From positions 13,458,476 through 13,522,475 of the forward strand of contig CM055092.1 of NCBI GenBank assembly GCA_029204225.1: 64,000 nucleotides of DNA, written 5' to 3'. Shown in pieces: positions 22,887 through 34,915 of the stretch (within the stretch, counting starts at the first letter, position 1; each line of letters begins with the position of its first letter). The notes under the pieces are model-generated. The model was given only the letters and a program-made list of their open reading frames with translations, ran no database searches and was not told the origin of the DNA. Both the position numbers and the translations under genes were made by a program. This DNA comes from Diphasiastrum complanatum (Eukaryota; Streptophyta; Lycopodiopsida; Lycopodiales; Lycopodiaceae).

Positions 22887-22990
22887 GTATGACTTGTTCT
22901 CCAAAGCTATGAAAGATCTACAATTGTGGCGTGTTTAGAAAATTTGAAACTTCTTGATTACTTTGGGACTTAAACCGTGTAGTTAAATAG
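22568..22990 (+). mobile_element. Candidate 3' LTR of the gypsy remnant, carrying (CT)41
   Basis: The region opens with TGTCACAATTTTGTGAC, a near-palindrome after a purine tract. It contains an uninterrupted CT run at 22802-22883 and then TGTTCTCCAAAGCTATGAAA as in the 5' copy. The 3' border is uncertain. The CT array sits inside the repeat unit, so transposition of this family would also spread CT tracts. Confidence 0.55.
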
Positions 22991-23659
22991 GATATCAGAC
23001 AATTCACCTTGACGAATGACGTTCGTCAAGAATGTGCATGTGTGAAAGTACAATACTTTGGGGACCAAAAATGTATCTTTAATGATCCACAAGAGTTATT
23101 ATGTGCTTGCTTACCAATCTATCAAAAAAGTAGTTACTAAAAACTTGATCTAGATTGGCAGTTTCACAAAAAACAAGCAATGATAATGGAAATACAGATC
23201 ATAGACACAAATCCGAGTTGGCACGTGTGTACTACAAGCTGTAGTACAGCCTGCAAGCTGTGTTTGAAGTATTCAAAGTGTTGGTTTCATTTGGATCATC
23301 AAGAATCAATGCACATGAGAGTAGAAACTCGAGGTTGCCAATGTGCTCCAAAAATAATCTATCTTCTCACTATGGAGAGATGGAATACATAGCAAAACTC
23401 ACTTCCTTTGCTAAGTTAGGTGAATTTCCAGCATGTAATAAGGAAGTAGACTCAACTTTCTTGCCCTAAAATGAAACCCTTGGATTCTCATGACACTTTA
23501 GTATTGCCACGACATTTTGAACAGGTGAGACTCTACAATCTCAATGTCATTATTCTCAATGTCTTATTTCTTGATCTTATAAGACTAACTTAATTTTTTA
23601 ATTTTTTGACAAATTATATTTTATCCAAATTGAATAGACCCAAGATGGTGGTATACAAC
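22991..23659. other. Non-coding stretch
   Basis: Only short open frames without family resemblance. No repeats of note. Confidence 0.5.
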
Positions 23660-24020
23660 TTAATGCCAGAAATCGACGTGTGTTTGAGGAAAATATATTG
23701 TAACATTGGATACACACGATGAACCACCACCCAATTTTGAGGTTTTGGAAGAACCTAAACCACTCATCCAAGCTCCAAATGATATGGAAATGACAGGAGA
23801 AAAAAATACAATTGCAAATGATGATATTCCTATGATCTTACAACACCATATTGAGGGTTTGAGCCCCCCACGTTTGGATGAGATAGAACTAGAAGAAGAG
23901 GCAGTTGAATATGAGGGTAGCTCACATTCTAAAAGAGACACAATCGAAAATCTACGATTATACTTGGACCTAGATTCAAATGAGTGTCAAGACTTATGTG
24001 ATGAGGAAAATGACTTATGA
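23660..24020 (+). pseudogene. Acidic protein-coding remnant, unrecognised
   Basis: A coding-like block follows an AT-rich, intron-like stretch. It starts ARNRRVFEENI, shifts frame near 23700, then runs open for 104 codons to a stop at 24018-24020. The protein is strongly acidic and Pro-rich in its middle (DTHDEPPPNFEVLEEPK, RLDEIELEEEAVEYE, LDLDSNECQDLCDEENDL). I do not recognise the family. It could be the C-terminal tail of a transposon-encoded protein or a decayed host exon. Confidence 0.35.
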
Positions 24021-24479
24021 TTATTAATACTTATATTCACTTGCATTCATTTTTTACTTTTATATTAATTGCAATACGAAAATGGGTATTGGGTTTTCTA
24101 ACTTCAAAGCTTATAGCTAGTATATTACAACAATAATAATGAATGCATAGCAAATTTATTTTCGTTCACCATAAAACAAACTCTATTTCATAAAGCACAA
24201 TCCATTTTATCTTGCGGTTATGTCCCATTTCAAGCTTGTTCGCTCTTTCCACGCTTTTATGTACGAGTTTTTATGTATACTGACTCATAGCTATGACGTC
24301 AATACCAATACATATATTGTACATTCACTAACATTTCAAGTTCAAACTATAATAGGATTTGCAACTTCGATAAAACCGTGGGAAAAACGAAAAATGCCAG
24401 AACTATAAGGGAAAAGGGTACAATTATTGATTGGAATATTAATGAGAATCCAATCCCATTTAGGATTACATTGTAAAGA

Positions 24480-25022
24480 GGCTCATTGGCCCTACAAGTG
24501 ACTTGTATGCAATGATTGAGAGTATTTCTTCTATGATGCCACCGAAGACGACCATGGTAAGGTCTAGATGGTGTGTAAGCCTTTGGTAGTCATTGAATCT
24601 GATGGTTCGCAACATCGAAGAGAGAAAAGGATGCTGCTACTTTGAACTGAACAAATCTAAGTGGCTGCTTGTGGCTCATTTTAATTCAAACAAGTGTCAA
24701 CAGTTGATAGAGGAAAATCTAGAATAGAAAAGAAAGATTGAAATCGAAAATATGCTAGAAAACCAAGCTACTTATTTTTTATTTCAATCACTTTCTCTTC
24801 TATTCTAGATCTTCATGTGTTAAATGTTGACACTTGTTTGAATCTAAATGAACCACATGCAACCATTTAAATTTGTTCAGTTCAAAGTAGCCACAACAAT
24901 TTCTCTCTTTGATGTTGTGAACCATTAGGTTCAAGGCCTGCACACCATTTTGACCTTACCATGGTCCTCTTTAGTGGCATCATAGACGAAATAGTCAATT
25001 GGCATAGACAACTCGATTCCAG
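24480..25022. repeat. Long inverted repeat, ~240-bp arms and ~30-bp loop
   Basis: The left arm (about 24480-24752) and right arm (about 24783-25022) are reverse complements with scattered mismatches. Matching pairs include TTGAACTGAACAAATCTAA with TTAAATTTGTTCAGTTCAA, AAACAAGTGTCAACAG with TGTTGACACTTGTTT, and ATGATGCCACCGAAGACGA with TTTAGTGGCATCAT. The loop around 24753-24782 is AT-rich. A transcript would fold into a near-continuous hairpin, the kind of structure from which plant Dicer-like enzymes can make small RNAs. It may instead be a foldback transposon. No coding function seen. Confidence 0.85.
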
Positions 25023-25217
25023 TGCCTGTGGATTTGGGTCATCATTAATATTTCAAGAATTCATTGCACGTCCTAATTTTTCCTCATGATTGCGTTCTTC
25101 ATTTTCTTTCCCACGGGTTTATCAAAGTTTAGGGTCCCCTATTGTTGTTTAAAGTTTAGGATTTATTGTTATTTATAGGTGAAAATTGATCTATATACTG
25201 GTGTTGTCCTCGTAGCT

Positions 25218-25545
25218 TTGACTTCATATTAGTTGATTTCTAGTATATGTGATAAAAAAAAATTATAAAAATACGACCTTGATTAGAGTTAAATATGATA
25301 ATTATAATACCCGAACCTTGCGGTTATGTCCTATTTCATAATGTCACCTCATATTCCCTCCCTGCGGCGTGCAGGTTTTTCCATTCAAGGAAAGATTAGG
25401 ACCTCATCTTTAATGGGAGAAAAGTAAGGGCTACACACCTTCCTAGGATTGAGAATTTTGATTACTTGCATTTGACTCTTTCATATTAATTAATTTCTAG
25501 TGTATGTGATAAAAAAATAAAATTTGAAAATACGACTTTGCTATG
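25218..25545 (+). repeat. Two diverged copies of a ~60-bp block, ~265 bp apart
   Basis: TTGATTTCTAGTATATGTGA (25232) and AATTTCTAGTGTATGTGA (25491) are each followed by an A-run and AAATACGAC-TTG. A related phrase, CTTGCGGTTATGTCC, occurs at 24211 and 25317. Non-coding. Confidence 0.6.
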
Positions 25546-25607
25546 AACAAAATGAAAGTGCTGAATTACATTTGACTTTTTTAGGTAAACATTTTTCAAT
25601 GAATTAA

Positions 25608-25741
<134 letters not shown>

Positions 25742-25847
25742 TTTCATTCTATTTTATTCTTGTTCAAACCAATTACAAATTTAACTCTCTAACAATGTAA
25801 TTCATCATACACTATGTATTCAATTATCTCATTCACCTACTTGCACA

Positions 25848-26860
25848 ATGGAAACACCAAACAATGGAAGTACTACAACGGAAAAAATGGAAGCTCCAAG
25901 CGCACCTCCAAACGCTCCAAAGCACACCTGCAAAAACAATAACAAAAGTAAAAAAAAATCTACAAAAACGTGCAGAAAGTGTGAAAACCAAACAGACGAC
26001 AAAATCTGACGTCCCAAAATCCATTGGATTCCAACGTCTGCTTTTCATACAATGTCTTGTTGAAAATTGTGCTACCTCGCTACCTCAGATCGATTATGTG
26101 GACGTCGGATTTCGTCGTCCGTCTGATTCCAACATCCACGTCGGATGCCAACTAAATTTTGTTTTGATAAAAAAATGCCACGCCATATCCACGTCTGCGT
26201 GTCAGACTCTGACATGTCGGAATGCAACAACAATTTATAAAATTAGTTGCCACCACAATTGCCAGATCGTCGGATGTCAAATTGGGAGTTTTTGCTTAGG
26301 CGTTGCATTCCGACTTGTCGAAATATGACGAATTATAAAGTTTTCAAAAATATGTCGAACGCCCACATCGCAATCCCCGCGATGTGTTATTGTGTCGCAA
26401 CACATGGCATATGTACAGGTTCACATGTGTGCTTTACGCCAATCGGATATTGACATGTGGCACATTGACTGTTGACTTGCACGTGTGAAAAAAACTATAA
26501 AAGACGTAATGACACTAATTTTTAATGTGTTCTTTTAAATTTGATAAACTATTAACTCCAATTTCTTTATGCAGAATACACCTGTGATCGACAACTTTGT
26601 TGCACGTCGAGGGGGCTTAAGACAACATTCTTCATCATTCCACATGGATAGTGGACTTGGCCACTACCTGAGGCATTTTCGGAAGAATGAAATTTGTGTA
26701 GCTCATTCGAAATTCAGTCCAGTTGGAGAGACTCTCATAATGGCTGCGGAAGACTTATCTTATTATGTAGGTGGACATAAATTTGCTAGAGCGAATAAAA
26801 TAATAAAGAGATCATATGTTTTGACATCTTGGGATTTGCAGATGGGAATGTTCCATTAAG
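25848..26860 (+). other. Possible two-exon hypothetical gene
   Basis: An ATG at 25848 opens a 53-codon Lys/Asn/Thr-rich frame (METPNNGSTTTEKMEAPSAP, then KKKSTKTCRKCENQTDDK) ending at 26009. After about 560 bp, a good acceptor (TTTATGCAG at 26565-26573) opens a second frame: NTPVIDNFVARRGGLRQ, then SGLGHYLRHFRKNE and SPVGETLIMAAEDLSYYVG. This is followed by a GTGGAC donor-like site near 26771. The second block has a balanced amino-acid mix that suggests real protein. The intervening stretch has repeated GTCGGATG/GTCAGAC words. No family recognised; the exon joins are inference. Confidence 0.3.
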
Positions 26861-28710
26861 GAGTTCCCATTATTCATTTTATGTAACATATATAGAATTG
26901 AGTGGTAACAAGGACAATGCCCATCTTTTGGATGCTTATGCAAGTAGAGGGTTTTTGCATGATATCACTACAATTAAGAAAAAAATGAAATAAGATCCCA
27001 CCGAATGAAACTTTTGTATTCCACTTGTGAACATATTTAAAATTATGTATACACTTTACATTTCTAGCTTCTCTATTGTTCAATGAACTTGCATTTTTAC
27101 ACTCTAAATTTCTAGCTTCTCTATTGCTCAATAAATTTGCAAGCTTTTTTGAATTTGTCGTAATCTGAGGATTTGGTGACCTGTTGAATTTGAATTCTTT
27201 TGTAGAACCAATGAAACAGTTGAATTATATAGTTTTTTTTCTCGTTAGTTCCTCCATGCTGAGTGTTCCTATGAAATGATGCTCGTGTCTACCAATGTTA
27301 TTCTCCATTCCTTGTGATGACGAAATGCTCATGCGTCCATATGTATTGACAAAAAATGTTTGTATGATCGTTGAGTATGTGAAGCACAATAGAATAATAT
27401 AACATTAGAGAAATGGTATCCAAGTTGGTATTGAATGATATCTTAGTGCTCATTTCAGAAAACTAACCATGTAACATGTGATGTGATCTGGACCCCATGC
27501 TTTTGATACAACATCGACAAACTGCACACAAGCTTGTTGGATGACATGCCTATCTGTATTTGTAAATGATTTTTTTCTTAAGATTTGAATCATGCTATCT
27601 AATTTCTTCGACACCTCAACCTTCTGTAATCTAGTTGTTCCTCTCACCTCAAAATCCTGAGATGCAGCAATGATATCCTTCCAAACAAAATGTTGAATAC
27701 TTGATGGCTTATTTGAATGATTTGACAAAAGCCTACGTGCCTTAGCTCCTCCTATGCTTGGTTTAGATGGCAAATTTCCTATTTTGCCAAAAAGCTTTTT
27801 ATCCTTTTGTATTTTTACATGTCCTTTGTGGAGTCCTACTTTCGATAGGACAACTTTTGATTTAGAGATAACCTGCTTTGAGGATGATGTTGGTTTGGTA
27901 AACCAAGCAAATAGTATGTAAAGATAAACTATCTTTTCTAGGCTAAAAGCATGTTTTGGTGGTAAAAAAAAGAACCCATTTTCCATAGTACCTTTTGGTA
28001 GTATATGTCAAACTTTTTAGATTTTATTACTCACAATTTATATTTCCAATACAATGCTTATGCTTGTACATTTCTCACTTGTTGGAGGAAGTGATAGGTC
28101 CCACGAGTTAATGCAAGGGAAGGCGTCCTTGACAATCATCAGCATACTCATCACATGGGCCTACTAATCATGGGCCCACTTTATCTAATTTGAATTTGGA
28201 TTTAAATGCTTTGCTCTCCAAATGATCAATTCAGTTCGGAACGTTGCTTTCTGCTACTATCAGTGAACATATCGTTGCTTTCTGCTATGATCAGTTCACA
28301 TTGCTATCTTGCTTCATGCTATCAGTTCATCCGCTATCTTGCTTTCTGATATCTTGCTCTCTGCTACGATTGTTTTCTGCCATCAGTGAACATATCGTTG
28401 ATTTCTGCTATGACCAGTTCACATTGCTATTACTGTTGTACAAGGGAATCTGAAGATGGATAGATGAATGAAAATGTGTTCTAGAGATGCTCTACAAAAG
28501 ACTCTCATGCAATAGCTATTCCTCAAGCAAAAATCAATCACACAAAATAGGTGAAGACAAACAAGGAAATAAACAAATGTTACAGAGAGTGAAAATTGTA
28601 TAGCACTTGTGGAACAAAACTTGCATTCATCAACATTGATAATGTACCTTGATTGCTGCAATATTTCAGTTATTTCGTAGAGTAATGTGACTTACTCTGA
28701 CATTCCCTTG
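26861..28710. other. Mostly non-coding stretch with one minus-strand open frame and short duplications
   Basis: A 178-codon minus-strand frame (27986 to 27450) is Lys/Ser-rich and has no recognised motif. Short tandem duplications occur at 27047-27140 (TTTCTAGCTTCTCTATTG twice) and at 28252-28307/28380-28432 (AGTGAACATATCGTTG, then TTTCTGCTATGA and CAGTTCACATTGCTAT, twice with a period near 127 bp). Confidence 0.4.
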
Positions 28711-29913
28711 TCAAAACAAGGCAGGGTTGGTTACACTAAAATCTACCATCATTGATAGCAGATGTTGTAAAATATAGCTTGAGATGCAGGTATGGTTGAG
28801 GTACTTTGTCCTGAGATAATTTCCAGAAACTACTTGCTTACCCTTTTGATCATATGTGAGCCTTGAAGGTACTTGTCTTTCTCTTGATGTTCTCCTTGGC
28901 TTTTGACTTGATGAAGGTCCATCATCACCACCATCCAAAGTAGGATCCTTCTCATCAACATCAAGAATGTTAGAACCATCTACTTTACCATCAATCATTC
29001 TTGAATACACCTTTGGAATGTTTCGCTCATCAAAAATGACATCTCTACCAACAATCACTTTGTTAGTAGAAGGAATGTAAACCTTGTAGGCTTTACTCAC
29101 CTCACTATATCCAACAAAAATACCTCTTCTTGAAGATGGATCCTCCTTGGTCCTATCATCAAGAGTAATTTTGACATAGCATGTGCATCCAAAGGTTCTT
29201 AGAAAGTTGACACTCGACCTCCTCTTGAATAGCATCTCAAAAGGTGTCCTTCCATCCAAAATAGCACTCGGCCACCTATTGCACAAGAAATTGGCACACA
29301 ACAAAGCTTGATCCCAAAATGGTTTGTCAAGATTGGCACTTAACCTCATAGCTTTAGCACTTTCACATAAAGTCCTATTCTTCCTTTCAGCCACTCCATT
29401 TTTTTGTGGAGTCCTTGATGTTGTATACTCCCTCTTGATCCTATGCTCATGACAAAAGGCCTTGAACTTGTTAGATATGTACTCACCACCATTGTCACCT
29501 CTCAAGCACTTGACCTTTGTGGAAAATTGGTTCTCCCTTGCATTCTTGAACTTGACAAAGACATCATACACTTCATCCTTGCTCTTTAGTAGATAGATCC
29601 AACAAATTCTACTAAGATCATCAATGAATGTTACATACATCTTAGCTCCACTATTGCTAATTGTAGTAAATCCATGAATATCCGAATGTACAAGTTGAAA
29701 AGGCTTTGTAGATCTAGAAATAGATCTAGTATAAGGTAGTCTATGTGACTTAGACAAAGCACAAGACTCACAAACATGCTTGTCATTACTTAAGGAACTT
29801 GGAAGACCAATCACAACCTTCTTCCTTGCCATTACCTCCAATGACTTGAAGTTGAGGTGTCCCATCCTTTTGTGCCAAACCTCTTGAATAGAATTTGCTC
29901 TCTTGCAACACAT
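28711..29913 (-). mobile_element. Ty1/copia integrase of the minus-strand element
   Basis: 400-codon frame. It begins with the GAG-pre-integrase zinc region (HKRMGHLNF, then CESCALSKSHRLPY). The integrase core has D in LVHSDIHG, D in CLRGDNGGEY and E in TPQKNGVAERKNRT, so the DDE triad is intact. The C-terminal block FLRTFGCTCYVK and GIFVGYSEVSKAYKVY follow. It is out of frame with gag-protease, overlapping it at 29832-29913, so a frameshift separates them. The frame ends just after the SRLTYDQKG linker, where reverse transcriptase should start. No RT or RNase H follows, so the element is truncated. Confidence 0.95.
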
Positions 29914-31184
29914 CCAACTTGGTTAGCAATAACACAAGCATCAAGTTTGAACAACTTCCCTTGCCTTTTATCTTTTCCAATCAAGACATCCTTCCTTTTG
30001 ATCAAACAAGCATCTCCATCAAACTCCACCTTGAGGCCCTTACTTAGCATTTGACTCACACTAAGCAAATTCTTGGTAATAGATGGAATAAACAAGACAT
30101 CCTCCAAATGAAAATTCCTATTTGTAGAGAGAGAAATAGGAATTGTGCCAATTCCTTTGATTGCACACTCACCATCATTGGCCGTGTAGATCACCCTCTT
30201 GTCATCTCCATATGCCAACAAAGAAGTGAAGTACTCTTTGTGAAAGGTCATGTGTGAACTTGCTCCACTATCAATCCACCAAGGATCTAGATCTTTATCA
30301 TTAGCAAGCATACATGAAGACATCACAAAAGCATCATCATTTGCATCTTGCACATCCAAACCATCCTCATCAAGAGTAAGATTACCTTGCTTGTCTCCTT
30401 GATCTCTCTTCTTCTTGTAGCACTCACTTGCAAAGTGTCCTTTGATGCCACAATAGAAGCACTTGAGCTTTGATCTATCCTTCTTTTTGCCACTTGAAGA
30501 AGCATCCACTTGATCTTGCCCTTTAGACCACTTGCTTTTGGTTTTGCCCTTGAATTTGCCCTTTGTCAACATAGCATCCTCTTGAAGTGTCGATGTAGAT
30601 CCACCTCTTGCTTGAAGCCTATATTCCTCATTGATCAAGATCTCTTGAAGATCCATCAAACTTGGAAAAGACTTTTGAATAGCAATACTTTGAACAATGT
30701 TAGCATGAGCATCCAACAAGCCATTAAGAATCACTTGAATAAGCTCTCCTTCCTTAATGCTTTCATCTATGCAAGCTAACTCATCATTCAATGCTTTCAT
30801 TCTCAAAACAAAAGTACTTGGACTTTCTTCATTCTTTTGCAAACAAGAAAAGATTTGCCTTCTTAGAGTCAACACTCTAGAAGTAGACTTGGATTCATAA
30901 AGCTTTTTCAATGAATTCCAAGCTTCCAAAGATGATGTGCACTTACCAACTTCCTTGAGAAGTTCATTGATAACATTCATCTTTATCATGCGTAGAGACT
31001 TCTTGGCCCTCTTGTCATACCTCAATTGATCTTGTTGTGTTGCTGGTCTCTCCTCCAAACCTACAACAATATCCAAAACATCATTCATCTCAAGAAGTGA
31101 CTCCATCCTCACTTTCCATAATGAATAGTTACTTGAGGTAAGCCTATCATTGGCTTCCAACATGACTCCAATTGAGGTTGCCAT
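29832..31184 (-). mobile_element. Ty1/copia gag and protease
   Basis: 450-codon frame starting at an ATG (31184). It has a gag domain of the UBN2 type (LTSSNYSLWKVRMES, SLEAWNSLKKLYE and RVLTLRRQIF), a CCHC nucleic-acid-binding knuckle (CFYCGIKGHFASEC), and the protease active site WWIDSGASSHMT. It continues into the pre-integrase region before losing frame near 29880. Gag would assemble the intracellular particle and protease would process the polyprotein. No stops interrupt gag-protease, so this copy is younger than the other copia remnants here. Confidence 0.96.
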
Positions 31185-31757
31185 GTAGCAATGACCTGAT
31201 CTTCTCTTTCAACTTGCTTCAATGCACAAAACACTCCTTTGAACAACAACAAATGCTTTCAAAAAAAATCACCAAGATTTGAAACTATCTCACAAATTCT
31301 CTTCTAGCACTTATCCAAGCAAATCAACACATAGAATCATGGAATCTTGATCAACCTATGATCTATCCTCAATCTAATGACTTTTGCCACTTCTTAAGAT
31401 TGAAACACACTCAAATGAAGTCCAGCAACCTCACTACCTAGAGATCCAATCAAAATTAGGGTTTTGACAAAATCACAAAAAATTGACTATTCCAAATCTA
31501 CATGCAAATGCTGAAAATTTGATATGCAATCTATAAGCCACCACTTAGGCTGAACCAATGATCCAAAAATCGGCCAAATCCAACATGGAATTGAACAAGT
31601 ATATTGACCTATTTAGTGTTTTGATCTACAAAAGATCCAATCTACAAAAGCAAAAAATCTGATTTTGGTGTAGAATCCTCTCTAGCATGCTCTAGACTTG
31701 ATATCTTCACCAAATCATTGATAGATTTGATTTCCTCCTTCATAACCTGAAACACGA
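31185..31757 (-). mobile_element. Untranslated leader of the copia element
   Basis: About 570 bp between the primer site and the gag ATG. No open frame of note; this is the usual position of packaging and dimerisation signals. Confidence 0.7.
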
Positions 31758-31769
31758 GCTCTGATACCA
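31758..31769 (-). promoter_or_regulatory. Copia primer-binding site
   Basis: The minus strand reads TGGTATCAGAGC, complementary to initiator-Met tRNA, immediately after the LTR end CTTTCACA. It fixes the inner border of the LTR. Confidence 0.95.
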
Positions 31770-32419
31770 TGTGAAAGATTTCAGATCCTTAAGATCCAAT
31801 CTACTTGAATGATCTTTGGTTAGAAAGAGAAATACACTACCAATTTCACCAATGTAGAAAAATCAGCATCTACACACAATTTGAGATGCAAACACTAATA
31901 GAACTTGATCAAACTTGAATGAAATGATTATGTACTGTTGTTGTCCGTACAAAACCAGCAAGCTACTGTATTTCACATGTGTGGATCCAAAAATATCAAA
32001 TATAGATCATTCTACACATAGAATTGCAAGCAATCACCAAGATAGTGCACCAATGGATAGTAGAACCCAAGAGAACCATGTATAAGCATGAAATGAGATA
32101 GAGAAGAGAGAAGATGACTCTCTCCACGAGTTACAACCTTTTATAGCAGGTCCAAACCCTATTTGGCCACTTGGCTTTCCCACCAAAATGCTAACCCTAC
32201 CAATTTTGGGTCTAGATTCAATGTACCCAACTTATTCAAATTGAATCTACTCAAACTCGCATTCTATCTTTCCCACACTTTCAAATAGTGTTTATTCAAA
32301 TGAAATTTAGACTAATGAACTTTGAAAAGTCAACCTCTAAGTCGAAAACAAGTTTTGGCCTCAATATGCCAAATATGAAAATATTGCAAAATGTGATGAA
32401 ACTAGTTGAATCTTTCACA
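31770..32419 (-). mobile_element. 5' LTR of the minus-strand copia element
   Basis: 650 bp bounded by a perfect 11-bp inverted repeat, TGTGAAAGATT at 31770-31780 and AATCTTTCACA at 32409-32419, with TG...CA ends and a directly adjacent primer site. The element's promoter should lie here. The bases just outside (32420-32424, GTTTG) are a candidate target duplication, but the other end of the element is gone. The LTR matches the one at 62671-62962 over at least 150 bp. Confidence 0.93.
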
Positions 32420-32786
32420 GTTTGTATGCGACTGCGACAGGCGAATGCGGTTGGATGGAGAGCTGTTGTGATGGTATGCGATGGATGTGGAAGGTTGGGT
32501 TTCTGCGATGCAATGCAGTCAGTTGCGGTGTAATGTGTATAAGACAGAGTGCATTAGATGCAAACGAGGATAGACGGAGTCAAGATGTAAATGAAAGGGC
32601 GACAGATGCAAAGAAAATGCGAAAGCGATGCTATGTGTGGTACTTGATGGCTGGTGTTCTCGTTGTTTGGCATGGATGTGGTCCGGCTAAGATGGTGATA
32701 GGTTACAGTGGAAGGTCTGTGGATCGTCATAAGGTGGTGAGAGGGTGGTCTGTTGTGGCGGACTTGATTGCTTCGGTTGAGATCTG
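32420..32786. other. Flank between the copia LTR and the minisatellite
   Basis: GC-richer than its surroundings, with repeated GATGCGATG/GCGATG words. Open frames exist, but none resembles a known protein. Confidence 0.4.
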
Positions 32787-33530
32787 ATCGAATTTCTTCG
32801 ATCGAGATCTGATAGGGACCCGTCGGTCGAGATCTGTTCGAAAACCATTGTTCGAGATCTAACACAAGAGGCGTCAGTCGAGAGCTGACTAATAGCGTCG
32901 GTCGAGATCTAACTGAGGACGTCAGTTGAGATCAGACTGATGGCGTCGGTCGAGATCTGATTGATGGTGTCGGTCGAGATTTAACTGATGGCGTCGGTTG
33001 AGATCTAACACAGGAGGCATCGATCGAGATCTAACTGATGGCGTTGGTCGAGATCTAACTGATGGCGTCGGTCGAGATGTGATTGATGACATCGGTTGAG
33101 ATCTAACTGATGGCTTCGGTCAAAATCTAACTGATGGCGTCGGTTGATCTCTAACTGATGGCGTCGGTCGAGATCTGACACAGGAGGCATTGGTCGAGAT
33201 CTGATTGATGGCATCGGTCAAGATGTGACTGATAGCGTCGGTCGAGATCTGACACAGGAGGCGTCAGTCGAGATCTGACTGATGGCGTCGATCGAGATCT
33301 AACTGAGGGCGTCGGTCGAGATCTGACTGATAGCGTCGGTCGAGATCTGACTGATGGCGTAGGTTGAGATTTGACTGATGGCATCAGTTGAGATCTAACG
33401 CAGGGCCGTCGGTCGAGATCTCACAGGGGCACCGTCGGTTGAGATTCAGGCAACTCGTCAGTTGAGATTAGACATGAGCTCTCCGGTTGAGATTTCAACA
33501 CAAGGGGGGGCTCCGGTTGAGATGTGATCG
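32787..33530 (+). repeat. Minisatellite built on GTCGGTCGAGATCT (~24-bp period)
   Basis: About 30 tandem units of roughly 24 bp share GTCGGTCGAGATCT followed by A/G-ACTGATGGC. Some units are lengthened by CACAGGAGGC. Units diverge by one to several bases and become irregular at both ends. Each unit tends to carry AGATCT and a TCGA core. Open frames across it code only Arg/Ser/Pro-rich repeats. Confidence 0.95.
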
Positions 33531-34915
33531 TGAGGGGATGGGCAGAGCGTGGACAAGGTTGCGGGTTTCTGATGTAGAAGGTGTTGGAGTTCAATGGTCA
33601 ACGACACCAAATGTTGACAGATCCAAAGGATTTGTTTACTACGGTTCTTTTACTTCTTGCTTACAACTTCTATGGCTTGGTATTCAGCCTGTTACCAAGC
33701 TTCATGACATTTATTAGAAGTCTTCTTGATCTTACAATGCCAAACCAGACAGAAGAGAACAAATTGTCATTGTAGTATATTTTTTGTCTTGCCTGTCAGA
33801 GGACTACTCAGGGACGAACTCTCTTGAATGCACTCACATTCATACATAGATGCAAGCCAAGAACGCTCATTCACAGATCAGAGTGCAGCTTAAATGAACA
33901 TTCAGTAGATTCTACAACTACCTACTCTTTAAAACGAATTGAATCAGAGCCTAAACTTTACGATTCTGAGCTACACTTGCATGAATTGACAAAACAAGGA
34001 CCAAGAACTAATCTACAGCATGTTAGAAGTCCAAGAATCAAGAAACAAACCAGCCTATTGATTCTTGGACATCCCAAGAACATCAAGAACTGGATTATAA
34101 ATAGATATGCAAGAAATACACCAGAGATCCAGCCTATTTAGTTTACCTGAATGATGGTTCCTACATTATCCCACAAACAAGAAAAGAAACTAATCCACTC
34201 TACGAAAGCAGCAAATCTAATCCACTCTACAGTCCACAACCACACACAAAAGGAGAGAAGGGCAAGATCATAAATGCATCACTCAAGAAACAAGCATGAT
34301 CAAGGAGCTCAATGGATGCACCAAACTCGTAAAGGCTCTTCTCATTTCAGCATGGAGTTGATACAATTCACAAAAAACTCCTCTACTCAAAGAGGGAGTC
34401 TCTTAAATAAGCAAGAGAGCTCCTTAGGTGGCATCCTAGTGGAATTTCCACATTTCACAATTTACAAGTGGAATAATGCTCTCCACTAGAGGTCACCATC
34501 AAAAGGTGGCTCACTCTACTTTCTTTAAGAGGGATCTACTTGCATTTATTACATTTGCCTAGAAATACTAGTTTCTACATGGTCATTCCATCTTCCGGGA
34601 TTCACCACAAGGCTTACACAGTTCTTCCTTGCCATTCGTAACTAGCATTTCTCGGCTCTCAATCTTCGTTGGTCTCGTCTTCTTAGAGACCTCCTCGGTC
34701 TAAGGTGAGAGGTGCTCTTGAGTTGCTCTGTCCGAGTATCTTGGGGATTCATCAGAATCAGCCAACAATTTAGTACTTAAATATTTCTTTAGCTGCATCT
34801 GGTACTTAAGTAGTACTAATTTTGGTACTTCGATATTTTTTTTACTTTTGGTACTTTTGTACGTAGCTGGTACTTTGGTAGTAATCACATATTTTGGTCC
34901 TTAATTTAGTACAAA
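33531..34915. other. Non-coding stretch
   Basis: No recognised gene. TATAAATAG near 34097 is TATA-like. From about 34750 the GGTACTT/TAGTACT wording begins that fills the introns of the decayed gene downstream, so the upstream part of that gene may start here. Confidence 0.4.

Noticed and set aside
32420-32790. Cys-rich finger in frames such as VCDGCGRLGFCDA
   Set aside because: Too short, arises from repeated GCGATG/TGCGATG wording, and lacks a complete finger.
32787-33530. CRISPR array
   Set aside because: Units are contiguous and diverged with no unique spacers; plant nuclear context. It is a minisatellite.
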